Assembly: GCA_012032475.1 (NCBI GenBank)
Contig: JAAUSY010000016.1
Location: 1-40,367, forward strand
Source: Chloroflexaceae bacterium
GTDB lineage: Bacteria > Chloroflexota > Chloroflexia > Chloroflexales > Chloroflexaceae
DNA: 40,367 nt
Direction: 5' to 3'
Shown here: piece by piece, positions 33,299 to 40,367 of the stretch
Position numbering within the stretch: position 1 is the stretch's first letter
Layout: each line of letters opens with the position of its first letter
Position numbers and translations under genes: made by a program
Notes under the pieces: generated by a model
Databases searched by the model: none
Seen by the model: only the letters and a program-made list of their open reading frames with translations
What the model was told of the DNA's origin: nothing

Positions 33299-33718
33299 AT
33301 GCAGCCATTCATGTGTTCTATTCGACGCGATGTCGATGTCTATATTGCTATCGTGCGTGGGCGGGAAATGGCGGATGCCCTGGGGTTCGACGCGATTGAT
33401 CGCACGCGGATTGAGATAGTCATTCTGGAATTGACCCGCAATCTGCTGGTCCATGCTGGTGGTGGTCAGATACGGCTGGAGCCGGTGTCTCAGTATGACC
33501 GATGCGGGTTAGCGGTCGAGGCGATAGACCAGGGGCCGGGGATACCCGACATTGCCCTGGCGATGCAGGACGGGTATAGCACGGCGCACACCCTTGGAGC
33601 CGGGCTTCCGGGGGTGAAGCGCCTGATGGATGATTTTCATATTGCTTCAACCGTGGGAGTTGGGACTCACGTTCGAGCCACCAAATGGGTCCCGCAGCGA
33701 AGCAGGAGCAGGAGATGA
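33299..33718 (+). CDS. RsbT-like serine/threonine kinase (anti-sigma type ATPase)
   Basis: 139 aa. A GHKL-fold ATPase with the N-box ELTRNLLVHA, G1 AIDQGPGIPDI, then DGYSTAHTLGAGLPGVKRLMDDF and the end motif VGTHVRATKW. These match RsbT switch kinases, which phosphorylate STAS proteins RsbR/RsbS in stressosomes and then activate a downstream phosphatase. No STAS gene is adjacent; the nearest is the RsbR-like protein at 15499. The stop overlaps the next gene start (ATGA). The target is inferred, not shown. Confidence 0.9.
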   Translation: MQPFMCSIRRDVDVYIAIVRGREMADALGFDAIDRTRIEIVILELTRNLLVHAGGGQIRLEPVSQYDRCGLAVEAIDQGPGIPDIALAMQDGYSTAHTLGAGLPGVKRLMDDFHIASTVGVGTHVRATKWVPQRSRSRR

Positions 33719-34290
33719 GGATGACGTGGGGAGCCGTGAATCGCCCGAAGCAGGGGCAGTCCATCAGTGGAGATACCTTTGTGGCTCAAGAATGGGACAA
33801 TGGTCAGGCGCTCTTCGCAGTGATAGACGGGTTGGGCGGCGGAGAAGAGGCGTCTTTTGCGGCCCGAAGTGCGGCCAGCGTGCTGGAAGAGCACCCGGAC
33901 TATCCCCTCGAACAGCTCATTCGTCAGTCACACCATGCCCTTCGGAGTACCCGCGGGGCGGTGATTGCCCTGCTGCGCATGGATGGAACGAACAAGAAAG
34001 CCAGCTTCATCGGGGTGGGGAATATCGGGATACAGGTCTATAGCAACCAGCCCATCAAGCCGATTTCGAAGAACGGCATTCTGGGCTATCGTATGCCCAC
34101 GCTGCTGGAGCTTCACTATTCCTATAATTCTGGGGATACGTTCGTTTTATATAGTGATGGAATTTCAGGCCGCTTCAATCTGGACGGAAAAATTGATATC
34201 GCGCTGCCGCCCCAGTCCCTGGCAGCGGCGATTCTGGATCGGTATGGCAAAACCAACGATGATGCCACGGTCGTGGTAATCCGCGATTGA
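33715..34290 (+). CDS. RsbX-like PP2C-family phosphatase
   Basis: 191 aa. ATG 33715 overlaps the rsbT-like stop, with AGGAG just upstream; ATG 33685 would lie inside the previous gene. PP2C/SpoIIE core motifs: FAVIDGLGGGEEASFAA (metal Asp-Gly), FIGVGNIGIQVY, DTFVLYSDGISGRF and DDATVVVIRD. It is short like RsbX, the feedback phosphatase that resets phosphorylated STAS proteins after RsbT has acted. The RsbT-RsbX pair is thus complete; only the STAS substrate is missing locally. Confidence 0.88.
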   Translation: MRMTWGAVNRPKQGQSISGDTFVAQEWDNGQALFAVIDGLGGGEEASFAARSAASVLEEHPDYPLEQLIRQSHHALRSTRGAVIALLRMDGTNKKASFIGVGNIGIQVYSNQPIKPISKNGILGYRMPTLLELHYSYNSGDTFVLYSDGISGRFNLDGKIDIALPPQSLAAAILDRYGKTNDDATVVVIRD

Positions 34291-34303
34291 TAGCAGGATA
34301 AGC

Positions 34304-37144
34304 ATGAGTGTTGATCTGGGTCACTGGCTAACGGAACAACGAAACCTGGTGCTACCGCGCTGGATTTCCACCTCGCTCCCCCCCCTGGTCGCCTCGTCCG
34401 CGCCCCAACCCCAGGATGGGCAGGCCGTAGTGGGGCACGGGGGAGACCCCTACGGGGATGGGGTGGTCATTTCAGGTGGTAACGAAACGACGAGAGCGAC
34501 GGGAGCGACGGAAGCCACCGAAACGGTGGAAATCTTTGCGCACCTGTATGAGGGGTTGGTGCAAGCCGCCTATGGCGACCTGGGGCTTCTGGATGAGCAC
34601 CTGGGGTCCCTGCTGCCCATCCGGCAGGGCAGCAAACTTCACGACTTGCTGGCAATGACGGGGCACCTCCGGCGCGTGGCCTGGGATATCCTCCAGAACG
34701 ACTCCGCGAACCCGGCCCGCACTTTTGCCCTGATGCGGGAACTGGAACGCTTGCTCGAATACACCGGCGAGTCCATCACCCGTTCGTGGGAGCAGAAGGC
34801 CGAAGCTGAGATACGCGAACGCATCAGTCAGGCCGAGTTTATTGCCGAAAGCATGGCCGCGGCTATTGAGCAGGCCGACCGTACCGCGCTGCAACTTTCT
34901 TCGCTGAACGACGCCTCCCATCGGCTGGCGTCGAGCCTGGAAGACCCGCAGCAGGTGGTTGAGCAGGTTGGCGAAACCCTGCTGGAGTTGATGAGACCTG
35001 CCCACATTGCTATCTGGTTGCCCGATGCCCCGTTGTGTCAACAGGCCACCGGGGTGGATGGACGGCAGTGCGACCTGTATGCGGCCTGTTCGTGGGGAGA
35101 AGAACGCAAGCCGGTCACGAACATGCGGCTGGACGGCTCCAATCCCCACGATATTGTCATTCGAGCCTATTCTCACACCACCTTCATGTTCCAGCCACGT
35201 CCCACCGGTGCCATCCAGGGCGATTGGTATCAGCCGGGGTGCGGGGTGATAGCGCTGCCGCTGCTGGTGAAGGAGCAGGCTATCGGGGTGGTGGTGATGC
35301 AGGACCCGGTCCCCGAAGAGCGGTTTTCGCGTTCGCAGCAAAACCTGGCCCTCGCGGTGGTCAACCAGGGAGCCATTGCCCTGGAGAATGCGCGGCTCTA
35401 TGCCAGAATACGCAACTTCAACGCCGAGTTGGAGCAACTGGTCGAAGAACGTACGGGGGAGTTGCAGGCCGAGAAAGAACGGTTGGCGACTATCCACGAG
35501 ATTTCCAAAGAAATCAGCAGCACCCTGGACCTGGATATGCTGCTGCAAACGTCGTTGGAAACGCTGGCGCGGATTACGAACGTTGAATATGGCTCTATTA
35601 TGCTGGTTGAGGCCGAAACAGGCAACCTGGTGAACCGCTCGGTCCTAGGGCAGAAAAGTGTCAATACCTTCACGCGGTTCCCGGTGGGGATGGGGGTGGC
35701 CGGGTGGGTAGCCCACCACCGGCAGCCGGCCCTGATTCCGGACGTTTCCAGGGACGAACGGTGGGTGCCGCTCCCGACCGACGAGGTGACTCCGGGCAAG
35801 AAGCACAAGGGGTCTATGCTGGCGGTGCCCCTGGTGGCCCACAACGAGATTCTGGGCGTGCTCATTCTGTCGCATTCGAAGCCGGGCTACTTCCACGAGG
35901 GGCATTTGCGGTTGCTCACGGCGAGCGCCGGGGCCATTGCCATTGGCATCAACAACGCCAACATGTATACGACCATCTTTGAGGAGATGGAACGCAACAG
36001 TGTGCTGCTCCAGCGCCAGAGCATGGAAACCTCCAAGATGGAAGCTATCCTGCAAAGCCTCTCGGATGGGGTACTGGTCTGCGATACCTACGGCGAGATT
36101 CTTTCGGCCAACCCTGCGGCGGGGCGTATCTTGCAGCGCGATATCACCGAACTCCTGTTCACCGGCACCACGCTTCAGAGTATCCTGGATAGCTTGCTGG
36201 TGCAGCACCAGGGCAAGCTGTCGCTGGATGATTTGCTGGCGATGCCCCTGGGGAGCAGCGGAGAACCGCGTGTGCTGGAAAGCACCGTCAAAGTCGGCGT
36301 GCGTGTCATCAGCCTCTCGCTTGGCCCGGTGCTCAAAGAGGATGGCGAGCTTATCGGGGCGCTGCTGCTGATGCACGATGTGAGCCGGGAAGTCGAGTCC
36401 GACCGCCTGAAGACCGAGTTTATCGGCACGATGTCGCACGAACTGCGCACCCCCATGACCGCTATCAAGGGGTTTACCCAACTGCTGGCAATGGGAGGCC
36501 TGGGCCCCGTGAACGACACCCAGCGCGAGTTTCTCCAGACCATCCAGAATAATTCCGAGCGGATGATATCCATCATCAACGACGTGCTGGATATCACCAA
36601 GATTGAAACCGGCAGCATTGACCTGGAGTTGCGCCCCATCCACCTGGCCGAGTCGTTGAGCGGGGTCGTCTCCGACCTCCAGAATGCCATCAAGACCCGC
36701 AGCCATACGCTCACCATAGATATCCCCACCGGGTTGCCGCTGGTCTGGGCCGATGCGTCGCGGCTCCACCAGATACTCTATAACCTGCTCTCGAACGCCG
36801 TGAAATATACGCCAGCTGGCGGCCAGATTACCGTTCAGGCCCACGAAGCCGTCTATGACCGGCTGCCCGAATCGGTGCGCAGCAAGATTGTCAAGAAAAA
36901 GCGCTATGTGCAGATGGATATCCGCGATACGGGGGTTGGCATTGCCGATCACGAATTTGACCTCGTGTTCGAGCGGTTCTATCGGACCGAAAACCCGCTG
37001 AAAATCGAGGCCGGAGGAACGGGATTGGGGCTGTCGCTGGTCAAATCGCTGGTGGAGCTATTGGGCGGCGTCATCTGGATTGAGAGTGTGCTCAACCAGG
37101 GGAGCACCTTCCGCTTTATCCTGCCCTGCCCATCCGACGGGTAG
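34304..37144 (+). CDS. histidine kinase with RsbU/RsbR-type helical N-terminus, two GAF and a PAS domain
   Basis: 946 aa, 13 nt after the phosphatase. Residues 1-170 are helical (LGHWLTEQRNLVLPRWISTS, then LMRELERLLEYTGESITRSWEQ in part) and look like the N-terminal helical domains of RsbRD/RsbU proteins, which bind RsbT in other systems. A Thr/Ala-rich 9-bp repeat interrupts it. GAF1 (about 210-370) and GAF2 (about 410-565) follow, separated by a coiled coil; a PAS-like domain (575-700) precedes HisKA with H712 (MSHELRTPMTA) and HATPase (LLSNAVKYTP, RDTGVGI, GGTGLGLSLVKSL). No membrane segment, no receiver. The 3' end overlaps csm5 by 29 nt, tail to tail. Proposed flow: RsbT to kinase; inference. 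Confidence 0.9.
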   Translation: MSVDLGHWLTEQRNLVLPRWISTSLPPLVASSAPQPQDGQAVVGHGGDPYGDGVVISGGNETTRATGATEATETVEIFAHLYEGLVQAAYGDLGLLDEHLGSLLPIRQGSKLHDLLAMTGHLRRVAWDILQNDSANPARTFALMRELERLLEYTGESITRSWEQKAEAEIRERISQAEFIAESMAAAIEQADRTALQLSSLNDASHRLASSLEDPQQVVEQVGETLLELMRPAHIAIWLPDAPLCQQATGVDGRQCDLYAACSWGEERKPVTNMRLDGSNPHDIVIRAYSHTTFMFQPRPTGAIQGDWYQPGCGVIALPLLVKEQAIGVVVMQDPVPEERFSRSQQNLALAVVNQGAIALENARLYARIRNFNAELEQLVEERTGELQAEKERLATIHEISKEISSTLDLDMLLQTSLETLARITNVEYGSIMLVEAETGNLVNRSVLGQKSVNTFTRFPVGMGVAGWVAHHRQPALIPDVSRDERWVPLPTDEVTPGKKHKGSMLAVPLVAHNEILGVLILSHSKPGYFHEGHLRLLTASAGAIAIGINNANMYTTIFEEMERNSVLLQRQSMETSKMEAILQSLSDGVLVCDTYGEILSANPAAGRILQRDITELLFTGTTLQSILDSLLVQHQGKLSLDDLLAMPLGSSGEPRVLESTVKVGVRVISLSLGPVLKEDGELIGALLLMHDVSREVESDRLKTEFIGTMSHELRTPMTAIKGFTQLLAMGGLGPVNDTQREFLQTIQNNSERMISIINDVLDITKIETGSIDLELRPIHLAESLSGVVSDLQNAIKTRSHTLTIDIPTGLPLVWADASRLHQILYNLLSNAVKYTPAGGQITVQAHEAVYDRLPESVRSKIVKKKRYVQMDIRDTGVGIADHEFDLVFERFYRTENPLKIEAGGTGLGLSLVKSLVELLGGVIWIESVLNQGSTFRFILPCPSDG
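34490..34516 (+). repeat. three 9-bp repeats (Thr-x-Ala) in the kinase gene
   Basis: The codon pattern ACG-NNN-GCG/GCC occurs three times in a row, in a linker between helical segments of the N-terminal domain. Confidence 0.8.
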
Positions 37145-38255
37145 CCGGTCGTTCGGCTACCTCCACATCAATCCGCACCCACCCCAACGGACCCACCGGC
37201 TGCTGCTGCTCCACCATCAGGTGGCGGGTGGTCGGAAAGTCGCGCTCGTGGGCGGGTGTTCTTCCCCGGTTGAGCCGATAGTGCTTGATGATATCACTGA
37301 GCGCTCCTTCCGTAGCGCGGATGGTGCGTTCGAGGGTTTTGCTCTTCCAGCCCGTTCCCCACCCCAGGCTCAGCAGAAAGCTCCCCGGCCCGCACCGCGC
37401 TAACTGGTCGGCCAGGCCACCATAGAAGTAGCGCAGCATTGGCACCTCCTGCCGCGCAAAGAAGGCCTGCTCCTGTTCCAGGTGCGCCTGCGCGTGGGCG
37501 CGGCAGGTCCGTGCGAAGTTTTCAATCAGGTGGCGGCGCTGCCCGAACCCCAGTTTGCGGGACTGCTTCCCAAATAGGTAGTCGTCTATGGTCAGAGTCG
37601 TGCGGAAGGTGCTTCCGGCCCGAATCGTCTCGATATTGAGGGGCAGGGCTTGCCGGTCGCGCTCGCTTTCTGGATAGACCGCGACCGCGCTCAGGCTCAG
37701 ATGCTCCGGGGAGATGGGGGCACTATCGGCAAGGTGGAGGGAGCGGAACAGGTCGTAGTTGGAGATAAGCCAGGATTTTTCGCCCTGCCCCACCACGGCC
37801 CGCTCCAGGTGTTGCCCGGCAAACCGGGCCTGGTTGCCCAGTTGGCGCACCTCAACGGGGCGGTTCTGGGCCAGGAGCGATTCATCAATGATGGCAGTGC
37901 GAAGCGCCCCTTTCAGCGAAGAACCGGGGATATAGGGCCGGCCGGAGATATCTTTGAGGTGCGGGATCAGTTCAACGACGCTTGACGTTCCGTGCAGGCA
38001 GTAGTGGACCAGGTGCGGGTGGGTGTGGAACGTCTCCTCGCTCAGAAACGTGGTCAGGTTTTGTGCCTTCATCACCTGGTCTATGAGTGCCGTGTCAAAT
38101 TGGGGACCGGCCAGGTGGTCGAGCACCTGCGTGGTGTCGAAGACATAGAGCGTCTTGCCGTAGACCACGAAATCCACGCCCCGCGCCAGAGGCGGGCCGC
38201 CTGAGCCGATGTGGAGCGGTGAGAGGGTGGTCACCGTCAGGGAGTAGGTTGTCAT
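37116..38255 (-). CDS. csm5: type III-A CRISPR effector RAMP protein Csm5
   Basis: 379 aa from ATG 38255. The open frame extends further upstream, but that part lies inside csm4. RAMP features: N-terminal LTVTTLSPLHIGSGG, then PYIPGSSLKGALRTAIID, and the C-terminal Gly-rich loop LLSLGWGTGWKSKTLER. Csm5 caps the crRNA 3' side of the Csm complex and recruits maturation nucleases. Third of three csm genes here (csm3-csm4-csm5), 19 nt after csm4. It converges on the histidine kinase with a 29-nt overlap. No csm6 follows. Confidence 0.9.
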   Translation of the reverse strand: MTTYSLTVTTLSPLHIGSGGPPLARGVDFVVYGKTLYVFDTTQVLDHLAGPQFDTALIDQVMKAQNLTTFLSEETFHTHPHLVHYCLHGTSSVVELIPHLKDISGRPYIPGSSLKGALRTAIIDESLLAQNRPVEVRQLGNQARFAGQHLERAVVGQGEKSWLISNYDLFRSLHLADSAPISPEHLSLSAVAVYPESERDRQALPLNIETIRAGSTFRTTLTIDDYLFGKQSRKLGFGQRRHLIENFARTCRAHAQAHLEQEQAFFARQEVPMLRYFYGGLADQLARCGPGSFLLSLGWGTGWKSKTLERTIRATEGALSDIIKHYRLNRGRTPAHERDFPTTRHLMVEQQQPVGPLGWVRIDVEVAERPATRRMGRAG

Positions 38256-38274
38256 AATATCAGGCTCCTGCTCA

Positions 38275-39411
38275 TCAGTCCCCGACCCCCACGCCAAGGG
38301 CCAGGCCATAGCGCCAGACCGGGTGGGTCGGGCTGTTGCCGATATCACTGGTATCACTGGCATCGCTGGCCGGGTTGGGAGCGAGGTTGCAGATGGTGCC
38401 AATCGGCGGGCGACCGTCGGGGAGCGCCCGCACCACGGACCCTTCGCCGAGCAGGCAGACGGTTTGCCGCTGCTGTGGCGCGGTATCCGGGTCGAGGCTC
38501 TGGAAGTAGCCCCCCACCGAGACGGTGTGGTAGCGAGCGCCCGGCCCAAGCACGTTGGCGGCAAGCTCGGTGGTCGAAGGGCGGTAGCGGCTGAGCAGGA
38601 CGAGCCGGGTTGGCCGGGGAGATTCGGGGAGTTCGATGAACGATGGGCCGTCCACGTCGAACTGCCCGGCCCCGGCGGCCCGTTTGCCGCCCAGGCCACT
38701 GTCGCCAAGCCGTTGCAGCAATGCTTTCAGCCCTTCGGCCCCGCCCGGCTTCCGCTCCTCGCACAGCACCGAGAGACCACAGCCCGGAGCGAATGAAACC
38801 TGGGCCGTATGGAACAGGTGGGAAGCTGGCCGGACGCGGTCAACCCTCAGATAGGGGGTGTGGTGGATGCTCCAGAAAAGTTCCTGCCCATCCGGCGGGG
38901 TCCCATCGGCGTGGGCTATCCAGACCCGGCCATCCATTGCCAGGGTCCCCTGGGAGGGTCCGCCGGAGCTGGGCAGGTAGGCGTCGAGCGGTGTCTCGTG
39001 CGGCTGCGGCGGTTGCTGCTGCGACTGCTTGAGGATGTGGACAAAGATGGTGGGGGAAACATAGGCAACTCGCGCCAGCCGGCGGGCCTGTTCCTGGTTG
39101 CGGAGCAGCGGGCGCAGCGGCAGAAGCGGGCGCGGGAGCAGGAGCACCGTTCCAGCGTAGGGATAGGCTGAAGAGAGCAGGAAGGGCGGGTCGGGGGGCG
39201 CATCGTCGTTGCCGGCCCTTTCGTCCTCACCCGGCCCCGGTCCGGTCGGGGGAAACAGGAAATCGCACCCGCCGAGCAGTGCCTCGGTCGCCAGCGCGGC
39301 GTAGAGCGTGTCCGAAGGGCAGTGCTCAGAGGTTTTTTCGGCGTCTATCCCCGACTTCCCGAACCGAAAAGCCCCTCTGGGGCGCAGCCAGTAGACGTGC
39401 AGACGAGCCAT
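38275..39411 (-). CDS. csm4: type III-A CRISPR effector protein Csm4
   Basis: 378 aa. ATG 39411 has GAGGTG 9 nt upstream; GTG 39423 is an alternative. RAMP-fold signs: VYWLRPRGAFRFG at the N-terminus, SDTLYAALATEAL, and the Gly-rich loop GLGGKRAAGAGQF. Csm4 binds the crRNA 5' tag and Cas10. Pro-rich inserts occur (PPTGPGPGEDERAGND and SQQQPPQPHETP) and three 9-bp repeats near the 3' end. Starts 34 nt after the csm3 stop. Confidence 0.88.
   Translation of the reverse strand: MARLHVYWLRPRGAFRFGKSGIDAEKTSEHCPSDTLYAALATEALLGGCDFLFPPTGPGPGEDERAGNDDAPPDPPFLLSSAYPYAGTVLLLPRPLLPLRPLLRNQEQARRLARVAYVSPTIFVHILKQSQQQPPQPHETPLDAYLPSSGGPSQGTLAMDGRVWIAHADGTPPDGQELFWSIHHTPYLRVDRVRPASHLFHTAQVSFAPGCGLSVLCEERKPGGAEGLKALLQRLGDSGLGGKRAAGAGQFDVDGPSFIELPESPRPTRLVLLSRYRPSTTELAANVLGPGARYHTVSVGGYFQSLDPDTAPQQRQTVCLLGEGSVVRALPDGRPPIGTICNLAPNPASDASDTSDIGNSPTHPVWRYGLALGVGVGD
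38344..38370 (-). repeat. three 9-bp repeats in csm4 (x-Ser-Asp)
   Basis: ATCACTGGT, ATCACTGGC and ATCGCTGGC follow one another, coding (A/T)-S-D on the minus strand in a C-terminal loop. Confidence 0.8.
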
Positions 39412-39445
39412 GGGGTACTTCACCTCGTTATAGCTCCTCGGCTAG

Positions 39446-40255
39446 CTAGGTTTCCAGGAGCCTGCCGAGCAGGTCGGCCCAGGACTTCTGGAGTTCGTGG
39501 AGGGTTTCGGCGCGGAGAAACTCGTCCGGTTCTCCGTAGCGTTTGTTCTGTTTGAGCGTCAGAGTCAGGTGATTGAATGACACCTTGCCGCTACCGCGGG
39601 AGCCAAGCCCGCCCAGGTAGTCTTCCTGGACCAGTTCCAGCCCTTCCAGAACGGTGGTGAAGAGCGCCAGTTCGCTCAAATCCCGCTCGCGCTGGTGCTG
39701 GTTGAAGCTGTAGAGGCTGAAGACCAGGCTGCCGCAAAACTCGGCTCCGGCTGGCACGCGCTCCTGCTGGCGCGGGGTGGCAACCGATGTGACGCGGTCT
39801 ATGGCCGCTTCCCATTTAATTTCCGTGAAGGGCATATCGGTGCGGAGGCGCGAAAGTTCTTCGGCGCTCTGCGGCGAAAGCGGCGCATCGCGCACGAGCA
39901 GGCGCGAAGGCCGGGCATAGCGGTAGCGTTCGCCGCCGGGGATGCCGAAAACCTGACACAGCGCGCTCTGCTGATATTCCTCCTCGCTGCGGCACATGTG
40001 AATCCGGACCTGCCCAATCTCGTGGTTCTGAGCCAATCCGTGGTGCTTTTCGAGCTGGGCCCGCATCTTGCCCCGGAGCGATGAGCCGGGGATATAGGGC
40101 TGGCTGTTCATCGGGTTGCGGACCACCGGGTTGTCTACATTGCCAATCGAGAGGATACCGGGCGACCCTCCGATATGGATGCCCGTTTCGGCCCGGAGCG
40201 TAAAATCCAGGAAGAGCCTTCCTTGAAGCTGAATCATTCTGGTGTTAAAAACCAT
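39446..40255 (-). CDS. csm3: type III-A CRISPR effector RAMP protein Csm3
   Basis: 269 aa from ATG 40255 (GGAG 7 nt upstream); ATG 40237 and further upstream starts to the window edge at 40366 are also open. RAMP signs: LRAETGIHIGGSPG, GNVDNPVVRNP containing the target-RNA cleaving Asp (D41), PYIPGSSLRGKMRAQLE, a Cys/His zinc region (HMC then ALCQVFG) and the Gly-rich GGLGSRGSGKVSF. Csm3 forms the backbone and cuts target RNA every 6 nt in known systems. The next gene upstream (probably csm2 or cas10) is cut off by the window edge. Confidence 0.92.
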   Translation of the reverse strand: MVFNTRMIQLQGRLFLDFTLRAETGIHIGGSPGILSIGNVDNPVVRNPMNSQPYIPGSSLRGKMRAQLEKHHGLAQNHEIGQVRIHMCRSEEEYQQSALCQVFGIPGGERYRYARPSRLLVRDAPLSPQSAEELSRLRTDMPFTEIKWEAAIDRVTSVATPRQQERVPAGAEFCGSLVFSLYSFNQHQRERDLSELALFTTVLEGLELVQEDYLGGLGSRGSGKVSFNHLTLTLKQNKRYGEPDEFLRAETLHELQKSWADLLGRLLET

Positions 40256-40367
40256 TCCCCCACTCCATAGCGAACCATTGACAAACATCGGTTTTTCTGG
40301 TACCCTTGTGCCAATCACCCAGACCAGCAAACGTTTTGCGATGCTGGGTGCCATGATCTGGCTCACC
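40256..40367. other. right-edge stretch upstream of csm3
   Basis: 112 nt. The csm3 frame stays open to the edge, and a second minus-strand frame reads to a TAA just inside the csm3 start (ending MEWGNGF). It could be the end of an upstream csm gene, but it does not look like a typical Csm2 tail. No promoter is certain. Confidence 0.3.

Noticed and set aside
37145-40367. Search for a CRISPR repeat array near the csm genes
   Set aside because: No regularly spaced repeats of 25-40 bp are present in the window; any array lies outside.
1-40367. Insertion sequences, prophage or integrated element
   Set aside because: No transposase, integrase, terminal inverted repeats or attachment-site duplication was seen, and base composition looks even apart from the short repeats.

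Overview
The window carries about 30 densely packed genes at roughly 60% G+C with no mobile element and no RNA gene that I can see. The gene content points to a bacterium of the phylum Chloroflexota. The clues are a LuxR helix-turn-helix fused to a membrane helix and Kelch propeller, GAF/PAS-rich kinases, a PAS-STAS protein, an oversized SecA and a coiled-coil plus nuclease-fold protein. This placement is inferred from the gene repertoire, not from an alignment, and I do not name a genus.

Layout. 1-3664 (minus): a membrane-anchored LuxR/Kelch regulator that runs off the left edge, and a large polytopic glycosyltransferase-like membrane protein. 3825-10036 (plus): a metal operon with a strong promoter/operator, a Fur-family regulator, a PCu(A)C-type copper lipoprotein, an ABC ATPase, an ABC-3 permease and a large GAF/PAS histidine kinase. 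A convergent single-domain response regulator overlaps the kinase 3' end. 10708-15171 (minus): secA, with large insertions and an unusual tail. 15499-18934 (plus): an RsbR-like PAS-STAS protein and a class III nucleotide cyclase. 19008-22348: a small unknown gene, glnA (broken by one base) and a LuxR-type two-component pair. 22579-29146 (plus): tig, clpP, clpX (broken by one base), an OmpR-type regulator, upp, a WecA/TagO-like transferase and a SRPBCC protein. 29284-33281 (plus): a hendecad coiled-coil/nuclease-fold protein, radA, a PIN-TRAM membrane protein (broken by one base) and dtd. 33299-37144 (plus): an RsbT-like kinase, an RsbX-like phosphatase and a hybrid-input histidine kinase, which looks like a stressosome-type module feeding a two-component kinase. 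37116-40255 (minus): csm5, csm4 and csm3 of a type III-A CRISPR-Cas effector whose remaining genes and array lie beyond the right edge.

The most unusual items are these. The copper-chaperone-like lipoprotein sits in the slot where a metal importer normally has its binding protein, and it looks circularly permuted with a Met-rich repeat tail. The RsbT-RsbX-histidine kinase module has no STAS partner beside it. SecA is about 1.6 times the usual length. Several unrelated genes carry short in-frame tandem repeats. A recurrent extended -10 element (TGG followed by a TATAAT-like box) precedes many genes.

Three otherwise intact housekeeping genes each carry a single one-base change in a short homopolymer. 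Sequencing or assembly error explains this better than gene decay.
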